From Bacteroidales bacterium (lineage in GTDB: Bacteria > Bacteroidota > Bacteroidia > Bacteroidales > UBA932), in NCBI GenBank assembly GCA_017551215.1, contig JAFZMA010000237.1, positions 1 through 12,427 of the forward strand: a stretch of DNA of 12,427 nt, read 5' to 3'. Below are positions 6,375 to 12,427 of the stretch, in pieces. The translations under genes were made by a program, and so were the position numbers. Each line of letters begins with the position of its first letter. Position 1 is the first letter of the stretch. The notes under the pieces were generated by a model. The model was given only the letters and a program-made list of their open reading frames with translations, was not told where the DNA came from and searched no databases.

Positions 6375-6497
6375 CTGCAAGATAAGGTACTGATAATCAG
6401 CGATATAACAACATTAACCCACCCGAAATCGGATAGGTTAATGTTGCTAACTCATTGATAATCAATGACAATCCTTGCAGAAAGGGTTTCCTGCAAC
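6375..6497. repeat. Nested palindromes in the def-lipoprotein convergent gap
   Basis: From outside inward: CTGCAAG (6375-6381) with CTTGCAG (6474-6480); two palindromic boxes sharing TGATAATCA, namely CTGATAATCAG (6390-6400) and CATTGATAATCAATG (6453-6467); and a perfect 11-bp inverted repeat CAACATTAACC (6409-6419) with GGTTAATGTTG (6436-6446). A further hairpin at 6475-6496 (TTGCAG/CTGCAA plus AAA/TTT) contains a third, inverted copy of the motif seen in the arms of the 6195-6313 element. It ends 3 bp from the stop codon of the lipoprotein gene. One of the hairpins may end transcripts from either side, but none has a strong U-tract. The interval 6314-6374 shows only two TGCAAGATAA copies (6342-6351 and 6376-6385, the second entering this block). 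Confidence 0.6.
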
Positions 6498-6499
6498 GG

Positions 6500-7372
6500 C
6501 TAGTCGCTGATTAGGGCTTGGGCGGAAGGGGTGAGGTACTTCTTGATTTCCGAGTATGGTACTACAAATGCAGGAGCACCGGCGGCGTATGCGGCAATCT
6601 CGTATTCCTGATAGCAGAAGAGGATGCCGTCCTTCACAAAGCAAGGAGGGGTGTGAGGCTGGGCCGCATAGTACTTGGACACGGAGTTTTCCCAGCAGTA
6701 CTCGTAAAGCATTTCCTCATCGCTGAGCCCCCAATAATCCATTAAGCCCTTCTTTATGAGTTTGTTCAGGCCGTCGTCCGTAACATCTGCAAGAGTGAGG
6801 AAATCCCTCATTATCTTGCCGTCTGACTTGCGGAAAGTTATGCCGTAGTCGGTTCTGCTGCCATGGGCGCCTCCAAGATAAACATCCAGGGCATACATGA
6901 AGGTAACGCACTTGCTGTTCTCAAAATTCTTCTTGAAGGACAGTTCATAAGTTAGAGCGGGAGCCGGGAATTCATTTGACTGTTCAAAAGCTTCCTTGTA
7001 GGAATCTCCGTAGAACTTTACGAGAGCGATGGCATCGTCTATATTTCCCTCATAGATTTTCTTGTATTGGTTCAGGGATGAAAGATGCTCTTGGAGCCAG
7101 TCTCTGACGGCGTTTACAGATACGATGTTCTTGCCGGTAGACTTTGGCCAGTCTATGTCCATGTCAACCTGAATTAATGTACTGTCCTGGTCTTCAACAG
7201 GCTCGGTGAGCGTAAGCATAACCTTGTCTGTGTAGCTGTATTTTACGCTGTCTACCTGGAAATCTCCGGTGGCAAAAGGATCCGAGGAAGTCTTGCAGCC
7301 GGAAAATGCAAATGGCAGGACAATGAGTGTCAGGGCGGCAATCAAAGAGTTCTTTGTGGGGAAGATATTCAT
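6500..7372 (-). CDS. DUF3298/RsiV-like lipoprotein (paralogue A)
   Basis: This is a 290-residue lipoprotein. A hydrophobic signal segment (about 9-23) ends in the lipobox FSGC with the lipidated Cys at 26. The body has the RsiV-like architecture of a DUF4163-type first half (about 40-160) and a DUF3298 second half. The second half is marked by CVTFMYALDVYLGGAHG (155-171), ITFRKSDGKIM, and the C-terminal YQEYEIAAYAAGAP (254-267). The GGAHG and EIAAYAAG signatures are the family landmarks. RsiV in Bacillus is a lysozyme-sensing anti-sigma factor, but this protein has no anti-sigma N-terminus and is lipid-anchored, so it is at most related to the sensing domain; ligand and role are unknown. It is paralogous to the gene at 7445-8320, which lies 72 bp upstream on the same strand. 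A duplicated 12-bp motif lies in that gap. Confidence 0.85.
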   Translation of the reverse strand: MNIFPTKNSLIAALTLIVLPFAFSGCKTSSDPFATGDFQVDSVKYSYTDKVMLTLTEPVEDQDSTLIQVDMDIDWPKSTGKNIVSVNAVRDWLQEHLSSLNQYKKIYEGNIDDAIALVKFYGDSYKEAFEQSNEFPAPALTYELSFKKNFENSKCVTFMYALDVYLGGAHGSRTDYGITFRKSDGKIMRDFLTLADVTDDGLNKLIKKGLMDYWGLSDEEMLYEYCWENSVSKYYAAQPHTPPCFVKDGILFCYQEYEIAAYAAGAPAFVVPYSEIKKYLTPSAQALISD

Positions 7373-7389
7373 AATGAGTTTTTTATATC

Positions 7390-7429
7390 TATCGTTGAAC
7401 TTGTTGGAATGCTGATGTATCGTTGAACT
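7390..7429 (-). repeat. Two direct copies of a 12-bp motif upstream of lipoprotein A
   Basis: AGTTCAACGATA (minus strand) occurs perfectly at 7401-7390 and 7429-7418, start to start 28 bp apart, in the 72-bp gap between the two lipoprotein genes. The nearer copy is 17 bp from the ATG of the downstream gene. Spacing of nearly three helical turns would put both copies on the same DNA face. This could be a two-site operator or the mark of a small local duplication. No TAnnTTTG box is visible here. Confidence 0.55.
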
Positions 7430-7444
7430 AAATAACTGATGCCT

Positions 7445-8320
7445 TTATTTCAGAAGGTCTGCGGCGGCAGGGGAGAGAAGTCCTTCCATCTTGTCGTAAG
7501 GAATTGTGAAGCCTGGCATTCCGGCAGCGTAAGCGGCTATCTCATACTGCTGGAACTGGAAGTCAACGCCTGTAGAAGTAAACCAAGGACCGTATTTAGG
7601 AAGTGGAAGAAGGTATTCCCTTAAGCTTCCGTCTGTATATTCTCCGAGAACTTCTTCCTTGGTTGCATTGAAGTATTCGCAGAGGCCGTCGAAAACCATA
7701 GGGATGAGTTTCTGCTCGTCTGCATAATTGTGAGAAACAATGTCGTGCCCGAACATTCTTCCGTCTTCCTTGCGGAATGTTGCACCATAGCAGGAGTGAA
7801 ATCCGTGGGCACCACCGGTGTATTCTTCGACGACGAACATCCAGGTGACACACTTAGGATTCTCGAAAATTTTGCTGGTAGAAATTTCCACATCCCTGTA
7901 GCCGTTGAAAATAGGCGGATCTATGGTTTCCTCAAGAGCTTTCTTTATTTCGTTTCCATAATAGTCTGCCATGGCCTGAGAGTTATTCTGATCCCCTTCA
8001 AAATACATTGGGCCCTGGGAATTGTTGGCGGAAATCTGCTCGTTCACCCATTCCCTGATTCTGCGGGCCAGGATGGAATTTCCTTCAGGAAGATCCAGGT
8101 CCAGGCTAACAATAATGTGAACGGAATCGTCATCGTTCTTATACTCGGAATCTGCAGGAGGGAGAGGGGCAAGTCTGTCATCAACATAAGAGTACTTGAA
8201 CTTCTTTACGGAAACGCTGTCTCCCGGTTTCAGGATAGTTGGTCCGCCTGCGTTATTCTTGCAGGAAAAAAGTGCAAGGGAAAGCAGTCCTGCCGCGAAT
8301 ACAAAAAATATTCTTTTCAT
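7445..8320 (-). CDS. DUF3298/RsiV-like lipoprotein (paralogue B)
   Basis: This is a 291-residue lipoprotein with signal peptide MKRIFFVFAAGLLSLALFSC, the lipidated Cys being residue 20. The family landmarks are CVTWMFVVEEYTGGAHG (157-173), ATFRKEDGRMFG, and FQQYEIAAYAAGMP (256-269), which lines up with the same segments in the neighbouring paralogue. The N-terminal halves share spacing (KxFKYSYVD here, VKYSYTDK there) but are more diverged, suggesting an old tandem duplication. The gene starts only 15 bp after the esterase stop codon, so it is very probably translated from the same mRNA as the esterase. Function is unknown; the protein is expected to be anchored in a membrane facing the periplasm or outside. 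Confidence 0.87.
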   Translation of the reverse strand: MKRIFFVFAAGLLSLALFSCKNNAGGPTILKPGDSVSVKKFKYSYVDDRLAPLPPADSEYKNDDDSVHIIVSLDLDLPEGNSILARRIREWVNEQISANNSQGPMYFEGDQNNSQAMADYYGNEIKKALEETIDPPIFNGYRDVEISTSKIFENPKCVTWMFVVEEYTGGAHGFHSCYGATFRKEDGRMFGHDIVSHNYADEQKLIPMVFDGLCEYFNATKEEVLGEYTDGSLREYLLPLPKYGPWFTSTGVDFQFQQYEIAAYAAGMPGFTIPYDKMEGLLSPAAADLLK

Positions 8321-8335
8321 TTTTTATGGGTTTAA

Positions 8336-9589
8336 TTATTTGAAAATCAATTGTGCAAATTCTTCAAGGTAAATTCTCCACTCTGTCCACACATGACCCC
8401 CCTCGCTTTCAAAGTAGGTGTAAGGATAAAGGCAGAGGTCAAACTTTTTCCTCAGCGATGCAACCTCTCCGTACAGAGGATCTGCCTTTCCGATGCCTAT
8501 CCAGTAAAACGGAGGATTTTTCTCCATCTGGGCTTTCCATTTGAGGTCTATATCGCGGTATATTTCATTGTTCCTGTATTCTTCCTGAACGCTTACAGCG
8601 GGGGAGAAAAGCCCCACGGCCCCGAACATCTTGGGATAGTTTGCGCTGATGTACAGGGTGTGGAATCCGCCCATGCTCAATCCTGCGATTGCCCTTCCGC
8701 TCTTCTTCCTGATGACTCTGTAATTCTTTTCTACAAAGGAAGTTATGTCTGAGAAACTGCGCTCGAATTCTCCGTCCATTGTCTTTGGCAGATAGAAAAG
8801 CGGCATGTTGTAGCCAGTGGAATTCTCCAGAGGAGCGGCCTCTTCTGCAGGGTTGCCGTTAGGCATCACAACTATCATCGGCGATGCTTTCCCCTGCGCT
8901 ATGAGGTTGTCCATAATCTGGGCCGCACGTCCAAAGTCCAGCCAGGCGGTCTCGTCTCCGCCCATGCCGTGCAGAAGATAAAGTACCGGGAATTTTCTGC
9001 GGCTGTTCTCATAGCCGGCCGGGGTATAAACCATCATCCGGCGGTTCATCCCCAAAGACGGACTGTTGTACCATACGGCACTCACAGTTCCGTGCGGAAC
9101 ATCCTTTATCTGATAGTTCTGGGTCCTTTCCCCGTCAACGATGAAAATGTTGTAAAGATCTGAGATATTGCGCCATACAAATAAGTTCAGCGGGTCAAGA
9201 ACCTTTTGCCCGTCCACCCTGAAAGAGTAGGTGTAGACTTCCGGCGCAACGGCAAAAGGCGTGGTGTATTCCCACACAAAATCCTGTCCAGATGAATTGG
9301 CCGCGGAAACGCCGGTGCGGTTTTCAGAAGATAGGGCCTTTGGGGTCATAGCCGCCGGCCTCAGGGAATCCGGCAGAAAGTCTCCGGTAATGGAAACGGA
9401 TGTAGCCTTTGGAGCCTTGTATCTGAAAGTAACGGTCTTGTCGGCATTTACAACCGGCATAGCTTCCGTTTTGTCTGTATACCATCCCTTCTGTGCATTT
9501 AGGCTCAGCGATAGCAGCATCACCGCTGCCATCAACGCAATTTTCCGTATGAAAATCTTTCTCATTCTTTCTTCTATATGTCTTTTCAT
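8336..9589 (-). CDS. Secreted CE1-type carbohydrate esterase with N-terminal E-set (CBM48-like) domain
   Basis: This is a 417-residue alpha/beta-hydrolase of the esterase D / feruloyl- or acetyl-xylan-esterase type. A signal peptide ends near LNA-QKG (cut after about residue 32). An immunoglobulin-like E-set domain covers about 45-155 (TVTFRYKAPKATSVSITGDF at its start, YTYSFRVDG and DPLN near its end). The catalytic domain has YLLHGMGGDETAW (204-216), the nucleophile Ser305 in GLSMGG (303-308), Asp370 in GKADPLY and His399 in GGHVW, a complete triad in the right order. Family members release ferulate or acetate from plant polysaccharides; the actual substrate cannot be read from the sequence, and no glycoside hydrolase or SusC/D genes are nearby. 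ATG at 9589 and an in-frame ATG at 9565 are both possible; the second gives a more standard signal peptide. It leads into the lipoprotein pair. Confidence 0.9.
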   Translation of the reverse strand: MKRHIEERMRKIFIRKIALMAAVMLLSLSLNAQKGWYTDKTEAMPVVNADKTVTFRYKAPKATSVSITGDFLPDSLRPAAMTPKALSSENRTGVSAANSSGQDFVWEYTTPFAVAPEVYTYSFRVDGQKVLDPLNLFVWRNISDLYNIFIVDGERTQNYQIKDVPHGTVSAVWYNSPSLGMNRRMMVYTPAGYENSRRKFPVLYLLHGMGGDETAWLDFGRAAQIMDNLIAQGKASPMIVVMPNGNPAEEAAPLENSTGYNMPLFYLPKTMDGEFERSFSDITSFVEKNYRVIRKKSGRAIAGLSMGGFHTLYISANYPKMFGAVGLFSPAVSVQEEYRNNEIYRDIDLKWKAQMEKNPPFYWIGIGKADPLYGEVASLRKKFDLCLYPYTYFESEGGHVWTEWRIYLEEFAQLIFK

Positions 9590-9614
9590 TTACGGTCTCT
9601 TCAAAATCCGGGAA

Positions 9615-9823
9615 CCTGATATTTTTCCGGGCCTTTCAGACCAGGTCCCTCATTCTTCACGCAGACCTTGCAGTATTTCCGGCTTTTTCCTGTTCAGTCT
9701 CCTTCATATATATAGGACCTGATATTTTTCCGGGCCTTTCAGACCAGGTCCCACATTCTTCACGCAGACCTAGACTCTTTTCCTTGACTTTTCAGACCAG
9801 GTCCCTCATCCGCCATGCAGACC
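9615..9823. repeat. Tandem array of four ~53-bp units
   Basis: Units lie at 9615-9667, 9668-9717, 9718-9770 and 9771-9823 (53, 50, 53 and 53 bp). Units 1 and 3 differ at a single base (CCCTCAT versus CCCACAT). Unit 4 matches unit 1 at about 38 of 53 positions, including an unbroken TTTCAGACCAGGTCCCTCAT core and the GCAGACC end. Unit 2 is strongly diverged but keeps a TATTTxCCGG...TTCAG pattern. The core holds GACCAGGTC, and in unit 4 CCAGGTC (9797-9803) pairs perfectly with GACCTGG (9820-9826) around 16 bases. The array fills most of the 243-bp gap between the dut-murF stop and the esterase start. A 53-bp period is not a multiple of three, and no long ORF is carried. Confidence 0.75.
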
Positions 9824-9832
9824 TGGCTCCCC

Positions 9833-11704
9833 CTACAGTAGAGGGAAGGTCTTTTCAAGGCCGATGCTGTGGGAACCCTTGATCAATATGGTCTTGTCTT
9901 TCAGCGGATTCTTTTCCAGATATGCCTCAAGGGCCGGAGTATCCTGGAACAGAAGCACTTCCGTCTTTTCCTTGGCCGCCTTGACTCCGGAGGATTTCTT
10001 GGCAAAGAGTTCCTTGTATGCCTTTGCGAATTCCTCTCCCACAAGAAGGACTTTCTCTGTCTGCATCTTGAGGGCCTGGTCCAGAATGTTGCGGTGCTCC
10101 TTCTGGGAATCGTCTCCGAGCTCCCTCATATCGCCGAGGAGGAGAACTTTCCTGAATTTGCGGCTGGATAGGGCAAGGCTGTCGAAACTCTCCAGAGAGG
10201 CTTTCATGCTGGTAGGGTTGGCATTGTAGGTGTCCTTGATCAGGATGTTGTGCCTTGTCTTGGTCATCTGGGAACGGTTGTTGGCCGGTTCGTAGGAGCT
10301 TACAGCCTTCACCGCCTCGGAGGTAGGAATGGCGAAGTAGGTTCCTATGCAGATGGCAGCCAGGATGTTATCGCTGTTGTAGGAGCCAATCAGATGGGTC
10401 TTTATTTTGATCATCTTGCCGCCCTTGCTTCCGGACGGGTCTGCAATTTCCAGCTTGAGGAACGGATCCTTGTCTGTGTTCGGCAGAAGGCGCGCGCAGT
10501 TGCTTGTGAGCCCGTAAGGTACAATCTGCATCTCCGGACGCTTTTCCGCCATCTCCCTAAGCAGCGGATTGTCTGTGTTTACGAAAGCTATCTTCTTGTG
10601 TTCCTGCAGGTTGTCGTAGAGTTCCCCTTTGGCCTTCATTACTCCTTCCAGGGAGCCGAATCCCTGAAGATGCGCCTTGCCGATGCTGGTAATGAGTCCG
10701 AAAGACGGGCAGACCACAGACACTAGGGTTGCTATGTCGTTCGGATGAGATGCTCCCATCTCCACAACGGCAACTTCCGTGTCCTTGTTTATGCGCAGAA
10801 GAGTGAGCGGCACACCAATGTCGTTATTCAGGTTCCCTTCTGTTGCCACAACCTTGTATCTTGTGGAAAGAACGGCGTTTATGAGTTCTTTGGTAGTGGT
10901 CTTGCCGTTGGTTCCGGTGAGTCCGATTACAGGAATCTTGAACTGCAGGCGGTGATGCCTGGCAAGCTGCTGCAAGGTCTTCAGGCAGTTGTCTACAATG
11001 ATGACTTTCTTAGGGAAAGCCTTCCTTGCGGCCTTTCCCTTCTTGGGATTGTCAGAAATCACGTAGGCCGCACCCTTTTCCAGAGCCTGGACAAGGAAGT
11101 CGTTACCGTCGAAATTCTCTCCCTTCAGGGCCAGGAACATGCAGCCTTCCTGAATCTTGCGTGTATCTGTGCAAAGTCCGGAAGTCTTCTGGTAAAGCGT
11201 GTAAAGTTTAACGATATCCGGCTTGCCGGCAGCGTTGCAAATCTTGCTGACAGATATGTTGTTTGCCTTGATTCCCAGTCCGGTAGAGCCGAATCCGCCC
11301 TCTCCCCTCAAGGTCTCCGAAAGCTTTTCTACCTGCTGCCACTGCACCTGAGTGTATTTTGCAATCACCATCTGCGCAATTCTCTCTCCCGGTTTTATGA
11401 TGAACGTGTCTTTGGAAAGGTTCACGAGAATTACCTTTATTTCTCCGCGATAATCCGCATCTATTGTGCCCGGAGCATTGCCCACTGTAACGCCGTATTT
11501 TGCTGCAAGCCCGCTTCTTGGCCTTATCTGCGCCTCATAACCCTGAGGCAGCTCGATGAACAGGCCGGTAGGAACCACTGTCCTTTCCAGAGAGCCGAGG
11601 GCTATAGGTTTTTCTATGTTTGCATTGAGGTCCATTCCGGCCGAAAGAGCCGTAGCGTACTTTGGCAGGGGGTAAGGAGACTGGTTGACTATCTTTACTA
11701 TCAT
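9833..11704 (-). CDS. Dut-MurF fusion: dUTPase joined to UDP-MurNAc-tripeptide--D-Ala-D-Ala ligase
   Basis: One 623-residue frame holds two complete enzymes. Residues 1-144 are a trimeric-type dUTPase with all five motifs: AGMDL (22-26), RPRSG (61-65), GTIDADYRG (79-87), GERIAQ (106-111) and the glycine-rich GEGGFGSTG (134-142). From about 160 on is MurF, which adds D-Ala-D-Ala to the peptidoglycan precursor in the cytoplasm: TDTR (179-182), the ATP loop GTNGKTT (264-270), VEMGASH (314-320), AHLQGFGS (344-351), AKGE (358-361), [11 protein letters not shown] (440-450), [10 protein letters not shown] (491-500) and LGDMRELG (523-530). The linker (about 145-160) has no stop and no ATG, GTG or TTG codon, and the first later Met (189) is inside MurF, so MurF cannot start on its own. 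The ORF starts 21 bp after the flippase gene. Each domain call is near certain; that the cell keeps the fusion intact is inferred. Confidence 0.95.
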   Translation of the reverse strand: MIVKIVNQSPYPLPKYATALSAGMDLNANIEKPIALGSLERTVVPTGLFIELPQGYEAQIRPRSGLAAKYGVTVGNAPGTIDADYRGEIKVILVNLSKDTFIIKPGERIAQMVIAKYTQVQWQQVEKLSETLRGEGGFGSTGLGIKANNISVSKICNAAGKPDIVKLYTLYQKTSGLCTDTRKIQEGCMFLALKGENFDGNDFLVQALEKGAAYVISDNPKKGKAARKAFPKKVIIVDNCLKTLQQLARHHRLQFKIPVIGLTGTNGKTTTKELINAVLSTRYKVVATEGNLNNDIGVPLTLLRINKDTEVAVVEMGASHPNDIATLVSVVCPSFGLITSIGKAHLQGFGSLEGVMKAKGELYDNLQEHKKIAFVNTDNPLLREMAEKRPEMQIVPYGLTSNCARLLPNTDKDPFLKLEIADPSGSKGGKMIKIKTHLIGSYNSDNILAAICIGTYFAIPTSEAVKAVSSYEPANNRSQMTKTRHNILIKDTYNANPTSMKASLESFDSLALSSRKFRKVLLLGDMRELGDDSQKEHRNILDQALKMQTEKVLLVGEEFAKAYKELFAKKSSGVKAAKEKTEVLLFQDTPALEAYLEKNPLKDKTILIKGSHSIGLEKTFPLL

Positions 11705-11725
11705 GTTTAAATAATTTGTTCTTTT

Positions 11726-12427
11726 CTATCCTTTTCTTCTCAGCGATGAAAGAAGGTGGGTTTTCTTCTGCAGGAAAGCCAGGAATACAAACAGCAGGAT
11801 TGTATTTACCGCCAGTTTAACAAGAAGCATTGTCTTGTCCTGCAATCCGGCCTGGCGTCCGGTAATCTTTTCCAGACCCATCTGGGCGGCCACGGCTATG
11901 GCATACAGCAAAATACCAACGCCTATGTATGCGAGAATCTGCTTCCACCTGTAAGGAATCGGGTAGTATTTCTGCCCCAGATAAGCGCTCAGCAAAAGCA
12001 TTGCAAGGCAGCTTGCCAGATGTACCCACACAGAAGCCCAGTATGAGAACGCCGGCATAAATATCAGGTTGCCCACGATTGTAACTCCCAATCCCAGAAG
12101 CGTTATGATTATGGCATACTTGGTCTGTCCGCTGAGTTTGTACCACATAGATACGTTGAACAGCATTCCCAGAATCATGTAAGAAATCAGCATGACCGGA
12201 ACAGTTCCCAGAGCACTGCGGAAATCCTTGCCGAGTATCAGGCCTATGATGTCCATGTAGAAGACAATGCCCAGGAATATGAGCATACAGAAAGCCACAA
12301 AATATTCCATCACCTTGGCATAAAGTTCATTGGAGCCTTTCTCCCTGTACCTTGAGAAGAAGAACGGTTCCGCCGCGTACCGGAACATCTGTATGAAGAG
12401 GTTCATTATCACGGCCAGTTTTATGGC
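11726..12427 (-). CDS. Oligosaccharide flippase / polysaccharide biosynthesis membrane protein (C-terminal part; runs off the right edge)
   Basis: The frame is open from the right edge to a stop at 11726 and gives about the last 233 residues of a multi-helix membrane protein. The segment FRYAAEPFFF near the visible N-terminus is a hallmark of Bacteroidota lipopolysaccharide/polysaccharide flippases of the MATE-like (MOP) superfamily. At least six further hydrophobic helices follow, and the protein ends in a basic tail. Such proteins move lipid-linked saccharides across the inner membrane. The GTG at 12412 is not the true start, since the hallmark usually lies deep inside the protein and the frame continues upstream (AIKLAV). 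In Bacteroides this gene is commonly followed by dut, which holds here except that dut is fused to murF, 21 bp downstream. The specific saccharide is unknown. Confidence 0.9.
   Translation of the reverse strand, partial: AIKLAVIMNLFIQMFRYAAEPFFFSRYREKGSNELYAKVMEYFVAFCMLIFLGIVFYMDIIGLILGKDFRSALGTVPVMLISYMILGMLFNVSMWYKLSGQTKYAIIITLLGLGVTIVGNLIFMPAFSYWASVWVHLASCLAMLLLSAYLGQKYYPIPYRWKQILAYIGVGILLYAIAVAAQMGLEKITGRQAGLQDKTMLLVKLAVNTILLFVFLAFLQKKTHLLSSLRRKG

Noticed and set aside
6500..8320. Lipoprotein pair as true RsiV anti-sigma factors
   Set aside because: They lack an N-terminal cytoplasmic anti-sigma domain and transmembrane anchor, carry lipoboxes, and no ECF sigma gene is adjacent; only the DUF3298-type domain is shared.
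9771..9817. Minus-strand mini-ORF of about 18 codons (ATG in the loop of repeat unit 4)
   Set aside because: It has no conserved counterpart in the other units because the 53-bp period breaks frame, and it lacks a ribosome-binding signal; too weak to call.
9615..9823. CRISPR array
   Set aside because: The repeated blocks are contiguous, with similar sequence through the whole unit and no unique spacers of constant length, and no cas genes are present.
11200..11290. Dut-MurF fusion as a sequencing frameshift artefact
   Set aside because: A one-base error would change frame in one half, but both halves are motif-perfect in the same frame across an open linker lacking any start codon. A substituted stop codon cannot be excluded without reads.
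10745..11710. Plus-strand ORF of 321 codons antisense to dut-murF
   Set aside because: Long open antisense frames arise from codon bias of the real gene. The product looks random, and the opposite strand encodes two fully motif-supported enzymes.

Overview
The window looks like chromosomal DNA of a Bacteroidales/Bacteroidota member, probably an uncultured gut lineage. Supporting signs are gene families typical of the phylum (a DUF4837 lipoprotein, DUF3298-type lipoproteins, an oligosaccharide flippase directly upstream of dut, a ruvX-def pair), promoter-like boxes of the TAnnTTTG type, and few clear Shine-Dalgarno sequences. Genus cannot be fixed from this sequence. Most genes are on the minus strand; only ruvX and def are on the plus strand.

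Left part (1-5024, minus strand, described right to left). A 101-residue membrane protein resembling only the N-terminal part of Bacteroidota M23 peptidases is followed closely by dxr (isoprenoid precursor synthesis) and rseP (intramembrane zinc protease). A DUF4837 lipoprotein gene with its own promoter-like box comes next, then tRNA-Glu(UUC), rpsT, a strong hairpin terminator and a radC gene cut by the window edge.

Middle (5025-6499). A 27-bp divergent gap separates the minus-strand block from ruvX and def. The two plus-strand genes are separated by an unusual G-poor, A-rich leader. The 309-bp convergent gap after def is filled with nested inverted repeats.

Right part (6500-12427, minus strand, right to left). 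The 3' end of an oligosaccharide flippase gene is followed after 21 bp by a single 623-codon ORF encoding a complete trimeric-type dUTPase fused to a complete MurF ligase. A 53-bp-period tandem repeat array follows. Then comes a tight cluster: a secreted CE1-type esterase with an N-terminal E-set domain and two paralogous DUF3298/RsiV-like lipoproteins.

The most unusual item is the Dut-MurF fusion, which joins nucleotide-pool sanitation to the last cytoplasmic step of peptidoglycan precursor synthesis. Both halves keep their family motifs, and the linker has neither a stop nor a usable start codon. Secondary items are the tandem repeats next to it, the truncated M23-like protein, and the inverted-repeat-filled gap downstream of def.
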